Assembly: GCA_013396915.1 (NCBI GenBank)
Contig: VWZL01005154.1
Location: 62,001 to 126,000 of the forward strand
From: Stercorarius parasiticus
Lineage: Eukaryota; Chordata; Aves; Charadriiformes; Stercorariidae
Direction of reading: 5' to 3'
DNA length: 64,000 nt
Position numbers and translations under genes: made by a program. Position 1 is the stretch's first letter; each line of letters begins with the position of its first letter. Shown piece after piece: positions 26,701 through 38,700 of this stretch. A model generated the notes under the pieces. The model was not told the origin of the DNA. It ran no database searches and was given only the letters and a program-made list of their open reading frames with translations.

Positions 26701-29700
26701 TAACATTTATGTCTTTACAGTAAGTAATAGTATCTAAAACATGACAAGTGTTTCCTGACTTCTTAGGGAGTTTCTTATTCATTGAGAACAAAATACATAG
26801 GGTAAATCTGTAGTAAATGAATACAGTATTTTTTATGCATACAGTGAGACTAGCGTATGAGTTATTCTGATACAAACTTGCTTCTGACTGTGAGTCCCTT
26901 TATGTGTCCAGGTTAATGAGATGCTGAGGAGTAAAAGCCCTGGGAAAAACAAAGTATTAGAAGCCCAGCAGCAGATGTCCTTGTTTCAGAACTGTCTCAG
27001 AGAGCAAAAAGCACATTTGGAGATGCTGCATCAGAAAGCACATGACCTGGAGGTACAGCTTGAGTCTTCTCAAAAGGTAAAAACTGTTTAAAGTGCCTTT
27101 ATAATTATGAGTTCTAGGTAGTGAGGTTTTTGTTGTGATTGTGCAAGCCAAGGTGGTGCTTCCTGGAGGAAGAACCTGTAATGAACATTTAATTTGTGCA
27201 TGAAGTGGCATTGATGCTTCAGGACTGAAATGACACTTCAGTATGGAATTAAAAATCTATTGTTCTGAAGGTAATGATATTCAGCTAAGGTAAGATAGCT
27301 GCTCACAATTAAAATTTTTTTTTTTTGTATGAAAGAAGGATTTACTTCTGGATCTTCAGAATTTGCATATTTATTGAAATTACTCCATTGGTTTCTGTTG
27401 CAGAAGGGTAACTCTGTTACTGAACCGTTGTATAACATTAAGAAGTTTCCATTAGAAGCAGGGCCATCTGGTGTTTGTTAAACTGAGGCATGTGGGAACA
27501 TAACTGACAGGCCTGCAGTGGGGTGAAGGTTGCTGGATATGCTGTGTAAGCATATAACAATACAGTTGTGTGTGAACGTGAAACACCTAGATGAGAGTAA
27601 AAGTTAACTATCTGCAATCATGTTAGTTTCACTTACAAAACAAAGTGAAAAGCTTATGTCGGAATATTTTGATGTAATCATTCCAGAAACAAGCACTATG
27701 AATAAAGAAACTCAGTTATAGTTAAAAACACAGATAAGATACTTATCTTTTTATAGTATGTATTTCAAATTTGTTGCTAACTCTGATGTGCTGTAGTGGC
27801 ATGGTCATGAAAAAAGTCTTTTTCTTTAGAAACAAATTTATAGGGATTGTGATTACTAACATACGTTAAAGGAACAGCTTAAAAGGTCTGGTTTCCTTTA
27901 AGTATGTAACCAGCAATGCCACAGGGAGAAGCCTTAAACTTTTAAGTGAGTCAGATGAGTCAAAACTTGACACGGCTGTTCTGTTGGCCTACTCCTGCCT
28001 GCAGGAGCTGTTTTGTCTGTGTGAGCGGATGTGAGATGGAGAGTTATCTGTAGCTCTGGTATTTATTTTTTTTTAATTAAAATACCTGAAATCTGAGACA
28101 GCTGCTATTTTCTTTCTCTCTGGAGTCAGTGGCGTACCATTTGTTATTCTTAGGCAATTTGATATTTGTTACCACATTTGAAGAGTCTCAATAGTATTTG
28201 CCACTCTCAAGAATGTGCTTAAAAATCCTGTTGCCTAGGCCAATGATACATCCTGAACTTAAAGGTAAACATTATTCGTGAAGATAAATTAAAATCATGA
28301 GGCTTAAGGAAATTGAAACGTCATATTTCAATGGCATATTTCATATGTAATATTTTATTTTTAAGAATACCAAAGATGAAGAAAATCTGCTTGCCGAAAT
28401 GGAAGGGAATATGAAAGGTACAATGCAACAGTTATACAAAAGCATAGAAGAAAAAGAACAACATATTATAACTCTTCAAGGTCTACTGACATCAGAAAGA
28501 TTTAGCTTGTATATACTACAACGTACCCTTTCTCTTCGGGACTCAGAAATAACAGAATTAAAAAATAAAATAGCTTTATCCAAAATGAAAGAACAGCAAC
28601 GTATTGAAGAACTGAAAATCAGTCATGAGAAGGATATTTGCAGACAGTTGGAGAACTTGAGGGCTGAGCTGGAGAAGTGCAACAGAAGAGAGATTGCAGA
28701 AGCCAAGCGGGTATATGAAGAAGAACTTACTTTAAAATATAAGAATGAACTTGAACAGTTAAAAAAAGAACTCTGTGCTCTGAATTCTGAAGAACACATT
28801 CAGAACTTGAATGGCATAATAATTGACTTAAATAATAGTCTTCGCGAGTCTGAAATTAATGAAGAAAATTTGAGAAAGAAACTTGAAAACCAACAGGAAG
28901 ACTTCCAGAGAGAAAAATCTGAAATTGAGACTAAATACAAGGATTTAATTGATGACCTTAAGTCTCAACTTTCTGATGCAGAAGAGCAGGTCAAGGAAGC
29001 CCAGCGATATAAAAAAGAAAAACAGTCCTTGAATGAAGAGATTCAGAAACTGAATTCTTTCATCCAGGAATTAAATGAAAAGCAACTCTATGAGGCTGAA
29101 AAAAGTATAGATGAAAGGCAAAAGCATGATGAAGGGATTGTCTCCAATAAAAAGCTAATGAAATTGAGGGAAAAACAGATTTTACCAGAGGTATCACAGG
29201 TGCAGAGAGCAGAGCTTGAGGAGATGTGGAATAAACCGCACCAGTTGAAAGGTGAAGGTGAGCTAGTTTATGAAGAACTGGAATTCCAGCATGACTTGGA
29301 AGTAGACTCCTCAAGGGATCAATTAGAAGAAACTAAGGATTCAAAGATCACAGAGAATAACGAAAGAGGTGAAGGAGATAACCTGTCTGAAGAACACTTG
29401 TCAGAACTAGGGCTTTTCAGTGGTGATGAAAGCATATTGGCTAAATATCTTCTCTCTACGGAGAGACCAGAAGAGTCATATGTGTCCAGCACTTCTGAAG
29501 GTTGTCCCGTTGAAGAAGGTAGATGCAGGAGGTATGGGTTAGACAGTAGTGTTCTTCTAGAACCCAGCAGAGATTTTACAGCTCCTCCATTAAACTTTGG
29601 CCTTGGTGAGGAAACATGTCCTAGTGCTTTGGCTCAAAAGACTTTTGAAGAGACTGAGGTGGGAGCAGACGCCTTTGTTTTGTTTTTGTCAGATAACTCC

Positions 29701-32700
29701 CTGCAGCAAAACAAAGTAAGTGATCGTGATGATGTAAAGGATGATGAGACAACTTGTTTAGTAGAGAGATGGGTGAAACTAACTCAGCAGCTCCATGAGA
29801 AGGAGTCAGCCTTGAAGAAATCTTATCTGGAGACCCAAGAAGCTGTTGGAAAATGGGAAAAAGCAATAGCTGAGCTCTCTCACACACGTGTGGAACTGGA
29901 TGAGGAACGTGAAGGACGGATCTCTTGTGAAAAAGAACTTCTTCAAAAAACAGAGAAGGAGAAAGAACTTGAAAGCAAAATAATGTTTCTGCTAAAGCAG
30001 CAAGGTGAGGATGGAGGCCATCCTTACTGTGCTGTAGAGCCTTTAACACAAGTGTTGAAGTCCTCTACCTGGCATGAAATGGTAAAAAACCTCCAGGAGG
30101 AAAGAGAAATGTTGATGGTGCAGCTGCGAACTCAGGAGCAATTAGTGAAAGATGTTCAAGAGCAGAAAACAGCTTCTGATTCTGTAACAAGTGAAGTACA
30201 GTCTCTCTTTGGACGTCAGTTAGCTGCTTTGCAAAGTCAAAGGGATCAAATGCAAAGCCAGCTTGATGCTCAGAAGGCTAAAAACCAGACAATAGCAGAG
30301 CTGCTTGATCAGAAAACCATATCTGAAGAGACATTGCTAAAAGAACAGGAGTTGCTCAAAGCTGAAATCTATAATAAAGAACAAAATTTAGCACTCTTGT
30401 TGAAGGAAAAAACAGCCTTAGAAGAAAGATTATCTGATGTGGAGAAGGATCTAATAAAAACAGAAAAAGCACTAGCAGAGAATGCCAGCATCATTGAGGA
30501 TCTTGAGAAAAACATACATAAACTTAATGCAGAAGTGAAAAACCTCAAAGACATACAGCAGTGTGAAAGACTGGGCTATGAGGACAGATTAAACTTCAGC
30601 AACCTAGAAATTCATGAACTTAATGCTGAAATAAAGGCAAAAAGTACAGAATACAGTGAGAAAAAAAGCCAATTGACTGAAGAAATTGCCCATTTGAAGA
30701 AGGTTTGTTCGGAGCTTGAGACTCGCTTGCAGGAGTCCTTTCAGTCTGCACGAGCTGCGCAGGAGGCACAATCCGAGATGGTGAAACAGTACAAGGAGGA
30801 AATTGATAAAATGGAGACTCAGCACCTTGCCAAATTAACTGAAGTGAATTTGACACACAAGAAAGAGGTAGGAAACCCTGATAATGGCAGGAGTCTTGGG
30901 ATTTGGGAATGCTTAAGGTAGTAACTGCAAATGTGTGTATGCCTGTTTTCAGATAGAAGAATTAAATGCTGAAATAAAAGATAAAGTAAAAAACCAACAG
31001 AAGTTGGAAGAAGAAAGGAAGGAACAGATTGCTTTAATAAAAAAGGTAAATGCTGTAATTGGATTTATTTCAGAAAAAGAAATTCGTTTTGTGTTGTTTG
31101 TCATTTAAGCAGTATAAGCGTTCTAGAGATGCAAAAATCGACTGTTTTTTTCCATGGTGTCTTTGATTTGGAATTAGGAGGAGGGGAGAAGTCTGGCTCA
31201 GTAATTTATTAGGGGGCTAACTAACCATATTTTGAAGAAAGCTCTTTCTCTGCAGGTACATGAACGAGAGCATGATCGTGAAATCTCTGAACTGATTACT
31301 AAACATGAAGAGGAAATGGAGGAGCTCCGTGCTGAACTAAATAAAGAACAGCAGCAACTGTTGGATGAACTTCGTCAGCAAATGACAGCCACACACAAAG
31401 CAGAGATTGAGCAAGCTCAGCTCCAATTGCAGGTAAAATAAAGAAAAACAGTAATTGCTGTAGTGATTACCTGACTGTTGCAAAGAGAAGGCTCCTTGAT
31501 TTCTGTGCATACTATGTGTGCTCTCTTATGTAATGATGCAATTGAAGAATTAGGAGTGTTCCCTTGGTGGGTGGTAGTAGATATTTTCTTCAGGAGTTCT
31601 CCAGGATCCTCACTGCAATTATATTTTAATGCTGAAGAAAACTGGATGCTTCAATTGATAGGTTTAAAAAAACCAAACAAAACCAAACTGTCATTTTTCA
31701 CATCTTGGTAAGTTTAACAAAAATTAATAAAATTAATTAAAAAGTGCATAAAAATACTAAACCTCTCCCACTCTTTAATTTTCCCACTAATGTAATTAGG
31801 AATGCTTTTGTGCTAAACCTAAGTATGTAAACCTGACTTTTTCCTCTAAATATTACTGGGTTTTTGAACACTTCCACTAATTGCAAAGTGGAAATGGAAA
31901 GAATATGTCTAGTGTTATGTCTAATTTCAAGATGTGGGAAACCTTGTAAACATTTAGTTTATTTAAGAATTGAAATTTTTGATTGGTCTGTTTTAGCTAC
32001 CATTTCTAACTGTTGGATATTCCTCACTTTTTTTTTTTAAATGAGGCATTTTATTTCCATGTTTCCAATATCACTTCAGAATTTTGCTTTTTAGTGAATT
32101 GTAACCAATAGCAAATATGACTAACTGTTTTAATAGAAAGTAAAAGGTTGGGGTGAGCTTGTGTTCTGCTCTGATGTTGTGAGGAAGTGGACAGATGCAA
32201 GGTATTTGGTAGGAGATGAAGTTAAGAGACGGGTAAGGAAAGGCTTTTACTTTGCACTGAAAGTGTTATGCAAATGTCATTGTAACAAAAGTCAGCTTAT
32301 TTTCAGGGTTCTGTCGCTGCCGTGAAGAAATGCTCTCCAAGTACAGAAGAGCAAAACTTCGATGTGTTTAACAGTTGAAAGCAGTTAAACTGAAACTGAT
32401 CATGAAAAAAGTGAACATATTGCACGCAAGGGAGGGAAAAACCTTTTTTCTTCTTCATTACAGACACTGCACAGCCTTGAATTGGAAGCTTTACGCCTGA
32501 GCTTAAATAACATGCACACCTCCCAGCTTGAGCTTACACAGTCTAACTTGAGAAAAGAAAAGGAAACTGCCCTTGTGGAACTACGGGAGATGCTCAATGA
32601 TAAGCGTGCTCAAGAGGTAGCAATTCTGCAAAGCCGCTATCAGCTGGAGCAGGACAAGATTAAAAAACAGTGTCTGAAGGAAAAAGAAGACCTTAAGTCA

Positions 32701-35700
32701 AATTATCAGCAAGAACTAGGTATTAAAATTTGGGAATAATGGACCAGATTGAAACTCCATCTGTATCTTTCTTCCTTCATAGGTTCCTGTCTTGGTGTAG
32801 AGCTGACCTTTTGAGTGATGGCTGATATTGCCTTGAATAGGGACAGCAGCTAGACTGGCATGTGCAATAGTGCATGTCTTGTATACGAAAATGAAGTTGT
32901 CCAGACTAAAGTTTAATTAGTGGCTATATAGCTGTTTTGCTGCTATTTATGTAAAATAGCACTATACTGAACTAGTTGCTTTCAGGAGGCATTAGACAGA
33001 GCTCTCAAAGAATTTCATCCGTGCAAAGAATAGAGCTCTTACCCCTTATCACAAAATTACAGAATGATAGGGGTTGGAAGGGACCTCTGGAGATCATCTA
33101 GTCCAACCCCCCTGCCAGAGCAGGGTCACCTTAAAGCAGGTTGCATGGGAATGCATCCAGGCGGGTTCTGAATGTCTCCACAGATGAAGACTCTGGGCAG
33201 CCTGTTCCGGTGCTCTGCCACCCTCAAAGTAAAGAAGTTCCTTCTCATGTTTAGATGGAACTTCCTATGCTCAAGTTTGTGCCCGTTACCCCTTGTCCTG
33301 TCACCAGGCACCACTGAAAAGAGCCTGGCCCCATCCTCCTGACACCCAGCCTTATAACATACTCATAAGCATTGATAAGATCCCCCCTCAGTCGTCTTTT
33401 TTGCAGACTGAAAAGACCCAAGTCCCTCAGCCTTTCTTCATAAGACAGGTGTTCAAGTTCCTTAATCATCTTAGTAGCCCTTTGCTGTCCTCTCTCCAAC
33501 AGTTCTCTGGCCTTCTTGAACCGGGGTGCCCAGAACTGGACACAGTACTCCAGGTGTGGCCTTGCCACGGCAGAGCAGAGGGGGAGGATAACCTCCCTTG
33601 ACCTGCTGGCCACACTCTTCTTGATGCACCCCAGGATGCCATTGGCCTTCTTGGCCACAAGGGCCCATTGCTGCCTCATGGTCATCCTGTTGTCCATCAG
33701 GACTCCCAGCTCTCTTTCCACCAAGCTGCTCTCCAGCAGGTCAGCTCCCAACCTGTACTGGTGCATGGGGTTATTCCTCCCCAGGTGCAGCATCCTACAC
33801 TTGCCCTTNCTGTGGGAGACCATGTCGAAAGCCTTGCTGAAGTCAAGGTAGACAACATCCACTGCCCTCCCCTCATCTATCCATCTAGTAGAAGCCATTG
33901 TAGAAGGCTATCAGATTAGTCAGATATGATTTCCCCCTGGTGAATCCATGTTGACTACTTCTGATAGCTTCCTTTTCCTCCACATGCTTTGAAATGACAC
34001 CCAGAACAAGCTGTTCCATCATCTTTCCAGGGGTGGAGGTGAGGCTGACTGGCCTGTAGTTTCCTGGGTCCTTCTTCTTGCCCTTTTTGAAGACTGGAGT
34101 GACACTGGCTTTCCTCCAGTCCTCAGGCACCTTGCCTGTTCTCCAGGACCTTTCAAAGGTGATGGGGGAGTAGCCCAGCAATGATTTCTGCCAGCTCCCT
34201 CACCACTTCTGGGTGCATCCCATCAGGACCTGTGGACTTGTGAATATCCAGTTTACTTAATTGATCTCTAACTTGATCCCCCTCAACCAAGGGGAAGTCT
34301 TCCTTCACCTAGCCTTTCCCTGTTACCTCAAAAGTCTGGGAGTCCTGAGGGCTGGCCTGAGCAGTAAAGACCAAAGCAAACCATGTTTCTTAATGGTTTT
34401 TAATGCCCTAAGTTAGCATTGACTACTCTTGTGTTTCTGGCAAGATACGGAAATGCTTTCTGGCTTGCCCTCTCAGTGGTTTCAAAAAGAGGATAAAGGA
34501 GTTGGAAAGGAACTGAAAGACTCATTGAGAATCTGCAGCTGGGTGTCCTTTGAGATGTGTTTAATATTGAGATTGTATTTTGATATCAGCAAGAGGAAAG
34601 CTGCACTTGATAGTACTGAAGGCTTGCTGGTGGTGCTCTTGGCATTGTTTGGGATATTTGCCTCTTCCCTGACCAGGAGACCATTTCTGACCTGTATGGC
34701 AGAGCTTGAGGAATTTTTGGGGAGAGATGAGGCCTGCAGCAATTCAGTGATGAAGTTTAGGAACCATTCGTTTAATTGTCCTTCCCTGAGAGGAAGAGAA
34801 TATTGTAGCGCTGTGTCTTTTTGACCCATGAGTAGGAAATGGTTTGTTACCACCAGTAATATAGTGAACTGATGGCATGGTGGGATTTGGGAGGAGGAGG
34901 AGGTTGGGATGCAGTTCTTAAGATCAGTGCTGTTTATGTGCATCTTGGCAATGTAACTTAATATGGATGTAACCAATTATGAGTGCTTGAATGGAGGGGC
35001 TGAGAAGGAGAATCTGGAATCAGATGATCATAGAATCACCAAATAGTTTGGGTTGGAAGGGGCCTTAAAAGGTCATCTAGTCCACCCTCCCCTGCAATAA
35101 GCAGGGACATCTTCAACTAGATCAGGTTGCTCAGAGCCCGGTCTGAACTGACCTTGAATGTTTCTAGGGATGGGGCATCTACCACCTCTCTGGGCAGCCT
35201 GTTCCAGTGTTTCACCAACGTCATTGTAAAAAAAATTTTTCCTTATATCTAGTCTAATTCTACCCTCTTTTAATTTAAATCCATTACCTCTTGTCCTATC
35301 GCAACAGGCCCTGCTACAAGGTTTGTCCCCATCTTTCTTGTAGGCCCCTTTAAGTACTGGAAGGCTGCAATAATGTTTCCTGGGAGCCTTCTCTTCTGCA
35401 TGCTTAACAACCCTAACTCTCTCAGCCTTTCCTCATAGGAGAGGTGATCCATCCCTCTGGTCATTTTTGTAGCCCTCCTCTGGATCTGCTCCAACAGGTC
35501 CTTGTCTTTCCTGTGCTAAGGGCTGCAGAGCTGCATGCAGCACTCCGGATGGGGTCTCAGAAAAGAAGAGTAGAGGGGGAGCATCACCTCCCTCAACCTG
35601 CTGGCTGTGGTTTTTGGATGCAGCCCAGGATACGGTTGGCTTTCTGGGCTGTGAGCACATTGCTGGCTCATGACCGTTTTTTCATCCACTGGTACCCCCA

Positions 35701-38700
35701 AGTCATCCTCTGCAGGGCTGCTCCCAATCCCTCCATCCTCCAGCCTGGATTGATACCGATGGTTGCACTTACCCAGGTGCAGGACAGTGCACTTGGCCTT
35801 GTTGAACCTCATGAGGTTCACATGGGCCCATTTCTCAAGCTTGTCCAAGTCCTCAGGCATGTCAACCCCACCACTCATAGAATCATAGAATAGTTTAGGT
35901 TGGAAGGGATCTTAAAGAGCATCTAGTTCCAAACCCCTGCCATGGGCAGGGACACCTCCCTTTAGTATAGGTTGCTCAAAGCCCCATCCAGCCTGGCCCT
36001 GAACATTTCCAATGATGGGGCATCCACAGCTTCTCTGGGCAACCTGTTCCAGTGCCTCACCACCCTCATAGTGAAAAATTTCTTCCTGATATCTAACCTA
36101 AATCTAACGTCTTCCAGTTTAAAACCTTTNNNNNNNNNNNNNNNNNNNNNNNNNNNNNNNNNNNNNNNNNNNNNNNNNNNNNNNNNNNNNNNNNNNNNNN
36201 NNNNNNNNNNNNNNNNNNNNNNNNNNNNNNNNNNNNNNNNNNNNNNNNNNNNNNNNNNNNNNNNNNNNNNNNNNNNNNNNNNNNNNNNNNNNNNNNNNNN
36301 NNNNNNNNNNNNNNNNNNNNNNNNNNNNNNNNNNNNNNNNNNNNNNNNNNNNNNNNNNNNNNNNNNNNNNNNNNNNNNNNNNNNNNNNNNNNNNNNNNNN
36401 NNNNNNNNNNNNNNNNNNNNNNNNNNNNNNNNNNNNNNNNNNNNNNNNNNNNNNNNNNNNNNNNNNNNNNNNNNNNNNNNNNNNNNNNNNNNNNNNNNNN
36501 NNNNNNNNNNNNNNNNNNNNNNNNNNNNNNNNNNNNNNNNNNNNNNNNNNNNNNNNNNNNNNNNNNNNNNNNNNNNNNNNNGTCACTGGTTTCCACTTGG
36601 ACATCGAGCTGTTGACCACAACTCTTTTGGTGTGACCATCCAGCCAGTTCCTTATCCAGCCAAGTGGTCCATCCATCAAATTCATGTCTCTCCAATTTAT
36701 AGACCAGGATGTCGTGCGTGACAGTGTCAGATGCTTTGCACAAGTCCAGGTAGATTATATCAGTTGCTCTTCCCTTATGCAGCAACGCTGTAACACCATC
36801 ATAGAAGGCCACCAAATTTGTCAGGCATAACTTGCCCTTGGTGAAGCCAAAGTGTCTGCAAACTTGATGAGGGTGGATTCAATCCCACTGTCTACGTCAT
36901 TGGTGAAGATATTGAACAGTACTGGTCCCAGTATGGACCCCTGAGGGACACTGCTTGTCACAGATCTCTGGACATTGAGCTGTTGACTGCTGTCCTCTGA
37001 ATGCAACCATCCAACCAATTCCTCATCCACCGGTTAGTCCATCCATCAGATCCATATTTCTCCAATTTAGACAGAAAGATGTTGTGGGGGACCGTGTCAT
37101 AGGCCTTAGAACCTATTTTTTATAATTAGGCCTTAGGCCTTATTTTCTAAAATGGAAGTGAATTACTGGGATATAGCGTAACAGCAAATTTGCATGGAAT
37201 CTGGTGCCTTACACTGCTGTGTGCCTACCCTGCATGCCTACCTATTCAAGTCCTGAGTTTGATATTGAAAATGTTAATCTCATCCATATTTCTACTTATC
37301 ATTTAATCATAACATTTTATGTAAATTTATTAATAAGTAGTATTTTATTTCACAGTTGATCAGAGAAAGAAAATAGAATTGGAAATGGAAGAGACACATA
37401 TCCAGGCATTAGAGGTACAAATTCTGTTCTTCATACAAGAAAAAGTAAAACTTCTTTCAGTAAACTAGAGCTGGTAGAAGTCCTGTGTCTACTACACATT
37501 TATTGTAGAGGACAAATAAATGGAGGAGAAAAAAAAAAGTTCTAATTTACTAAATGTGTTTGCTTTAATAATGCATGTTTTGCTTTCTTAGACTCTCAAA
37601 AGAGACTGGGAATTGGAGTCTGAGATGCGTTTGAAAAGCACGTGTGAAGAGCTGTCTGAAAAACATCAGACTGAAATGGTGGAACTGCAGAAAACTCTGG
37701 AAACGGAATTAGAAAAAGTCAAAACAGAGCTGGGGATTGTCTCTCTTGAGAATGAACGGTCTAAAAGTAAGTGCCATGGTCTGGGAAGCAGTTGAACAAT
37801 GGCGAAGCTAACTGTTTTTAGAACCTGTATAAAAAGAAAATACAAGATATACCCATGTACTCTTATTTAAAAACTGGGTCAATGGCATGAGACTGTCTAG
37901 AAAACAGGACATAAATGAAAAATTGTTTGAAGCCTAGTTAGCTGTGTTGTGTTTTGACTTCCACAGGATATGAAATAAACTATATTATCCTTCAGACATA
38001 TTGAAGGGAGGTGCTGTTTTGCTGCCAGGTGAAAACAGGCTTTGGCAATCACTGAATTAATTAAAATTACAATTAGTAGAAGCTTCTTCTAACAAAAAAA
38101 AATGGGGTTTGGACTGTGAATAGTTAAAGCTTGATGGAAAAGTAACTTTTTGAAATACTGTTCTAGAAGTTATGTTTTTGAGACTACTGTAATTTTATTA
38201 ACTTGAAAAATGAAATCTGGATGAGTACCTAGCCAGCTACATCTTCTTGTCTTTCGCTAAGGTGCAGATAGGAGTTAGGAGTTTGTAGCAATGGCTTGTT
38301 CTTCCCAGCCTGCACTGACTTTTACTAGGTTTCCTTGAACCTGTATCATTAAAGCCTATTCCATGAGGATAAGCATCTCTTGCAGCTCACTGTGGCTGAA
38401 ATGCAGTCAATTGATTGCAGATTCTTTCTGGTAACGTCAAGATTTGTTGACCAAATGAGGTGGTAGCAAGTTTACAGGGTTCAGAGAACACCCAGCACTG
38501 AGGCAGAGCATACTTGGCACAACCTAGTCCTTCCTGTCCATCTATTCTACTGCCTGTTGTTGAGTGTGGTCGTAGGAGAAGTTCCATGGTTTTAGACCAT
38601 GAAGAAATGCTTAATTCCCTGTTCCAAATAGGTGTGTTTCTAGTTCAGGATGGTTGTTCATTTATGCAGAGCGCAGATGTTCATCCCTCCGATACTACAG

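Larger units (their letters stand above)
35027..37108 (-). mobile_element. CR1 LINE copy A, antisense, split by a nested CR1
   Basis: The 3' half (35027-35875) has the CR1 3' UTR and C-terminal ORF2 up to [13 protein letters not shown]. The 5' half resumes at about 36851 with I-K-F-A-D-T and runs through F-N-I-F-T-N-D-V-D and V-P-Q-G-S-I-L-G-P to a truncated end near 37108. The two halves join within one reverse-transcriptase motif, with the intervening segment being another CR1 (copy B). Frames contain stops and shifts, so it is inactive. Confidence 0.85.

Noticed and set aside
29060..30856. Several minus-strand open frames opposite PCNT exon 7
   Set aside because: They are antisense shadows of a purine-rich coiled-coil exon, Leu/Ser/Phe rich as expected from the complement of Glu/Lys codons.
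36093..36815. Long open frames spanning the second run of N
   Set aside because: They are undetermined sequence flanked by CR1 ORF2 pieces, not a host gene.
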